Shown: positions 61,608-64,000 of the stretch, in pieces | Position numbering within the stretch: the first letter of the stretch is position 1 | Layout: each line of letters opens with the position of its first letter | Assembly (NCBI RefSeq): GCF_003234445.2 | Contig: NZ_CP126269.1 | Span: 310,001 to 374,000 of the forward strand | Direction: 5' to 3' | DNA: 64,000 nt | DNA from: Curtobacterium sp. MCLR17_036 | Lineage (GTDB): Bacteria > Actinomycetota > Actinomycetes > Actinomycetales > Microbacteriaceae | Program-made: the position numbers and the translations under genes | Notes under the pieces: generated by a model | What the model was told of the DNA's origin: nothing | Database searches by the model: none | The model's input: only the letters and a program-made list of their open reading frames with translations

Positions 61608-62348
61608 TCAGGCCGCGCCAGCCGCCCGCCGGGCCTGCGCCACGGCACGACGCGCGCCGAGCGACCAGCCGGGGCCGTGGCCGGGCAGCACGTGCTTCGC
61701 CTCGGTGTCCGCGAGCCGCTCGAGCGAGGCGACGGCGGTGTCGACGTCCGAGGTCGCCGCCGGCGCCACGATGCGCGGCCCGATGCCGCCGGTGTAGGGG
61801 TCGAGGGTGACGAGCGCGTCGCCCGCGATCACCGCGTCGCGGTCGGCGAAGTGCAGCGCGACGTGCCCGTCGGTGTGCCCCGGCGTCTCGATGATCCACG
61901 GGGTGCCGGGGACGTCGACGCGGGACTCCAGGGGCAGGGTGTCGTCGATGCCGGACACGGTGGCGGCGCCGGCGAGCAGCATGCGCCCCAGCGGCCGCAA
62001 CCCGCCCGGGTGCCGTGCGACGAAGCCGAGGCGGTTCGTCTGCGGGCGGTAGGAGTACGGGTGGGCGGCGAGTGCCCGGTCGCCCGGGTGCACGTGGACG
62101 GGCGTGCCCCAGTCCCGGTGCATCCGCGCCGCGGTGCCGACGTGGTCGAAGTGGCCGTGCGTGAGCAGGAGCCCCTCGACGCGGTCGGGCGTGTACCCGA
62201 GGTCGTGCACCGCGAGCTGCAGGTGCGGCCACGCGGCGGGCAGCCCGGCGTCGACGACGAGCAGTCGGTCGCCGGTCTCGACGAGGTACGTGTTGGTGTG
62301 TGCGACCTCGAGGCGGTGGATCCCCTCGGCGGCGTCCCGGATGAGCAT
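61608..62348 (-). CDS. MBL-fold metallo-hydrolase
   Basis: A 246-residue metallo-beta-lactamase-fold enzyme, glyoxalase II-like in layout. The metal motif THGHFDHVG (HxHxDH), GHTDGHV, the bridging Asp in IAGDALVT and HVLPGHGPG are all present, so a dinuclear site is expected. It is leaderless: TACCGT lies 7 nt before the ATG at 62348. The C-terminus ends in an Ala/Arg-rich helix. The substrate is unknown, and hydrolase of thioesters or lactones is likely from family. Confidence 0.88.
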   Translation of the reverse strand: MLIRDAAEGIHRLEVAHTNTYLVETGDRLLVVDAGLPAAWPHLQLAVHDLGYTPDRVEGLLLTHGHFDHVGTAARMHRDWGTPVHVHPGDRALAAHPYSYRPQTNRLGFVARHPGGLRPLGRMLLAGAATVSGIDDTLPLESRVDVPGTPWIIETPGHTDGHVALHFADRDAVIAGDALVTLDPYTGGIGPRIVAPAATSDVDTAVASLERLADTEAKHVLPGHGPGWSLGARRAVAQARRAAGAA

Positions 62349-62355
62349 GACCGGC

Positions 62356-62361
62356 ACGGTA
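62356..62361 (-). promoter_or_regulatory. -10 box of a leaderless hydrolase transcript
   Basis: TACCGT on the minus strand, 7 nt before the ATG at 62348. Confidence 0.5.
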
Positions 62362-62412
62362 ACCAGGTGCTGCTGTGCACGATCCCGGCCGCGCACGTGT
62401 AGGAAATGGAGA

Positions 62413-62940
62413 ATGGCCAAGGACAGTCTGCCCGAGCTCGAACTCGCCAACGTCCGCACCCGTGAGGGCATCACGGACACCGTGACGGAACTCAAGCGGC
62501 GTGCGAACCTGCCCGCCCGGACCCGGCTCGCGGTCGCGAAGACCAAGCAGCGGTGGCACCGCGACCCGACGCCCCTCGTGGCGATGGGCATCACCGGTCT
62601 CACCGGGGTCGCGGCGATCATCGTCGGCATCTCGATGCGCAACAGCCCCGCCGGGCACCTGGCGACCCCGCCCGCGAGCTCCGCGTTCACCGCGCTGCTG
62701 CCGTTCGGCACGCGTGGTGACGCCCCGTCGGCGAAGGAGCAGGCGCAGGGCGGCCGGAAGGGCCGCAAGGCGCGGCGGAAGGCCGCCGAGGAAGCCCTCG
62801 AGCAGGACCCGGCGCACAAGGCACGGGTGAAGCAGCAGGTCGGCATCAGCGCCGTGCAGCGGCGGGCCGACAAGAACCGCAAGGCGGCGGTGAAGCGGTC
62901 GAAGCAGGCCGCGAAGCGCCTCGCCGCACGGAAGGGTTGA
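62413..62940 (+). CDS. basic single-span membrane protein (DUF3618-like)
   Basis: 175 residues. A 40-residue N-terminal segment with TREGITDTVTELKRRANLPARTRLAVAK precedes one transmembrane helix (about 58-75), then a Pro/Ala linker and a very basic C-terminal half (RKGRKARRKAAEEAL, KRSKQAAKRLAARKG). The N-terminal pattern resembles DUF3618 proteins (often TREELGETVDALKxK). The function is unknown, and the basic tail could bind nucleic acid or membrane. AATGGAGA is a weak ribosome site. It is followed 4 nt later by a YihY gene, so they probably form an operon. Confidence 0.7.
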   Translation: MAKDSLPELELANVRTREGITDTVTELKRRANLPARTRLAVAKTKQRWHRDPTPLVAMGITGLTGVAAIIVGISMRNSPAGHLATPPASSAFTALLPFGTRGDAPSAKEQAQGGRKGRKARRKAAEEALEQDPAHKARVKQQVGISAVQRRADKNRKAAVKRSKQAAKRLAARKG

Positions 62941-62944
62941 GACG

Positions 62945-63976
62945 ATGAGCGACGACCAGCAGAAGCCCCCGGCCGACGACCCCCGCAAGGCCGACAGCCC
63001 CACCGACCTCAAGAAGCCGACGCTCGTCTACACGTTGAAGAAGACGCTCCGCGAGTTCTCGAGCGACCAGTGCACCGACCTCGCCGCGAGCCTGACGTAC
63101 TACTCGGTGCTCGCGCTGTTCCCCGGGTTGCTGGCCGTCGTGTCGATCCTCGGCCTGGTGTCGAACCCGAAGGACACGGTCGACTCCCTGTTGACGATCA
63201 TCGGCAACGTCGGCTCGAAGGACGTCGCCGAGCTGCTGCGGGAGCCGGTGGAGGGCCTCGTCCGCTCGCCCGCCGCACCCGTCACGTTCATCGTCGGTCT
63301 GCTCGGCGCGCTCTGGTCGGCCTCCGGCTACGTCGGCGCCTTCGGCCGTTCGATGAACCGGATCTACAACGTCCGCGAGGGCCGGCCGATCTGGAAGCTC
63401 CGCCCGACCATGCTCGGCGTCACCGTGACCACCGTCGTCCTGCTCGTGCTCGGGCTGCTCGCACTCGTCAGCGGTCCCCTCGCCCGCAGCTTCGGCGACC
63501 TCATCGGGCTCGGCGACGTCGCCGCCACGGTGCTGCTCATCGTGCAGTGGCCGATCATGCTCGTCATCGCGGTCCTCGTCGTGGCGGTGCTGTACTACTG
63601 GTCGCCGAACGTCAAGCAGCCGAAGTTCCGGTGGGTGAGCGGCGGGTCGATCCTGGCGCTGCTCATCTGGATCATCGCGAGCGTCGGCTTCGGGTTCTAC
63701 GTCGGGAACTTCTCGAACTACAACGCCACGTACGGCTCGCTCGGTGGTGTCATCGTCTTCCTGCTGTGGATCTGGATCACGAACAACGCGCTGCTGTTCG
63801 GCGCCGAGTTCGACGCCGAGATCGAGCGGGGCCGCGAGCTGCAGGCCGGCATCCGCGCGGAGGAGGACATCCAGCTCCCCGAGCGCGACACCCGTCAGAT
63901 CGAGAAGCAGGACGAGAAGCGCGCGCAGGACGTCCTCGAGGGCATCCGCATCCGCCAGGGCGTCGACAACGACTGA
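62945..63976 (+). CDS. YihY/virulence-factor BrkB family membrane protein
   Basis: A 343-residue protein with about six membrane segments. LREFSSDQCTDLAASLTYYSVLALFPGLLAVVS and ASGYVGAFGRSMNRIYNVREGRP are family landmarks, followed by KFRWVSGGSILALLIWIIASVGFGFYV and GVIVFLLWIWITNNALLFGAEFDAEIER. It was once called RNase BN, but members are membrane proteins of unknown transport or envelope role. GACG precedes the ATG without a clear ribosome site, so translation is probably coupled to the upstream gene. A charged C-terminal tail of about 55 residues. Confidence 0.9.
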   Translation: MSDDQQKPPADDPRKADSPTDLKKPTLVYTLKKTLREFSSDQCTDLAASLTYYSVLALFPGLLAVVSILGLVSNPKDTVDSLLTIIGNVGSKDVAELLREPVEGLVRSPAAPVTFIVGLLGALWSASGYVGAFGRSMNRIYNVREGRPIWKLRPTMLGVTVTTVVLLVLGLLALVSGPLARSFGDLIGLGDVAATVLLIVQWPIMLVIAVLVVAVLYYWSPNVKQPKFRWVSGGSILALLIWIIASVGFGFYVGNFSNYNATYGSLGGVIVFLLWIWITNNALLFGAEFDAEIERGRELQAGIRAEEDIQLPERDTRQIEKQDEKRAQDVLEGIRIRQGVDND

Positions 63977-64000
63977 CGGTCGGTCCCCGGGTCGGGGCGC

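Overview
The window is a high-GC actinobacterial chromosome segment, most likely from Microbacteriaceae and close to Curtobacterium. The evidence is strong G/C bias at third codon positions, many GTG starts, a complete C50 carotenoid cluster (crtE-B-I-Ye-Yf-Eb with idi), M. tuberculosis-like forms of HisC2/Pat, Dcd and the alternative ribosomal proteins, and frequent leaderless starts in which a TANNNT box lies 6-7 nt before ATG/GTG. No phage or transposon was seen. The genus is inferred from gene content only.

Layout. 0-1.8 kb: truncated purB, a low-molecular-weight phosphatase and a small membrane protein, all on the minus strand. 1.8-6.7 kb: an aromatic/histidinol-phosphate aminotransferase followed by a 2-oxoacid dehydrogenase operon (E1alpha, E1beta, E2). 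6.9-10.6 kb: a GNAT acetyltransferase, then a GntR/NagR-DasR-like regulator and a split N-acetylglucosamine-type PTS (IIC divergent from IIB-IIA) with dre-like operators. 10.8-16.7 kb: a zinc block, with a Zur box, znuA-znuC-znuB-zur, then the zinc-independent ribosomal proteins L28, L33 and S14, followed by an HU gene. 16.8-23.4 kb: a CopD/CtaG membrane protein, a Pif1/RecD-like helicase, a DUF4383 protein, a PAP2 phosphatase and a luciferase-like monooxygenase. 23.4-25.5 kb: an intergenic repeat array, an SMR efflux pair and its TetR regulator. 25.5-28.8 kb: a permease/TIGR03943/anchored-protein operon. 28.8-33.3 kb, minus strand: alcohol dehydrogenase, glycerate kinase, a sarcosine-oxidase-like enzyme and a class A beta-lactamase lipoprotein.

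33.3-37.9 kb is an accessory stretch of locally lower GC, with two unrecognised proteins, a blasticidin-S-deaminase-like protein whose third zinc ligand is changed, and an XRE/MmyB regulator divergent from an SDR. After a tRNA-Gly(CCC) come a pair of uncharacterised genes, a 978-residue lectin/Ig-like surface protein with a sortase-E-type LAFTG signal, and a second CopD/CtaG protein. 44.9-46.9 kb: dcd, an unusual ~80-bp tandem array, and an HTH-MNT/HEPN toxin-antitoxin-like pair whose HEPN partner lacks the usual catalytic residues. 47-52.7 kb: a multiple-monosaccharide ABC importer and its LacI regulator, with matching operators. Then corA, the carotenoid cluster (54.2-60.1 kb), a Gfo/Idh/MocA oxidoreductase, an MBL-fold hydrolase, a small basic membrane protein and a YihY/BrkB protein.

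Several units carry their own control circuit: Zur with znuA, the DasR-like factor with the PTS, TetR with the SMR pair, and LacI with mmsAB-chvE. Convergent gene pairs are often separated by large perfect hairpins, several of them sharing a GGACGGGAGGC arm.
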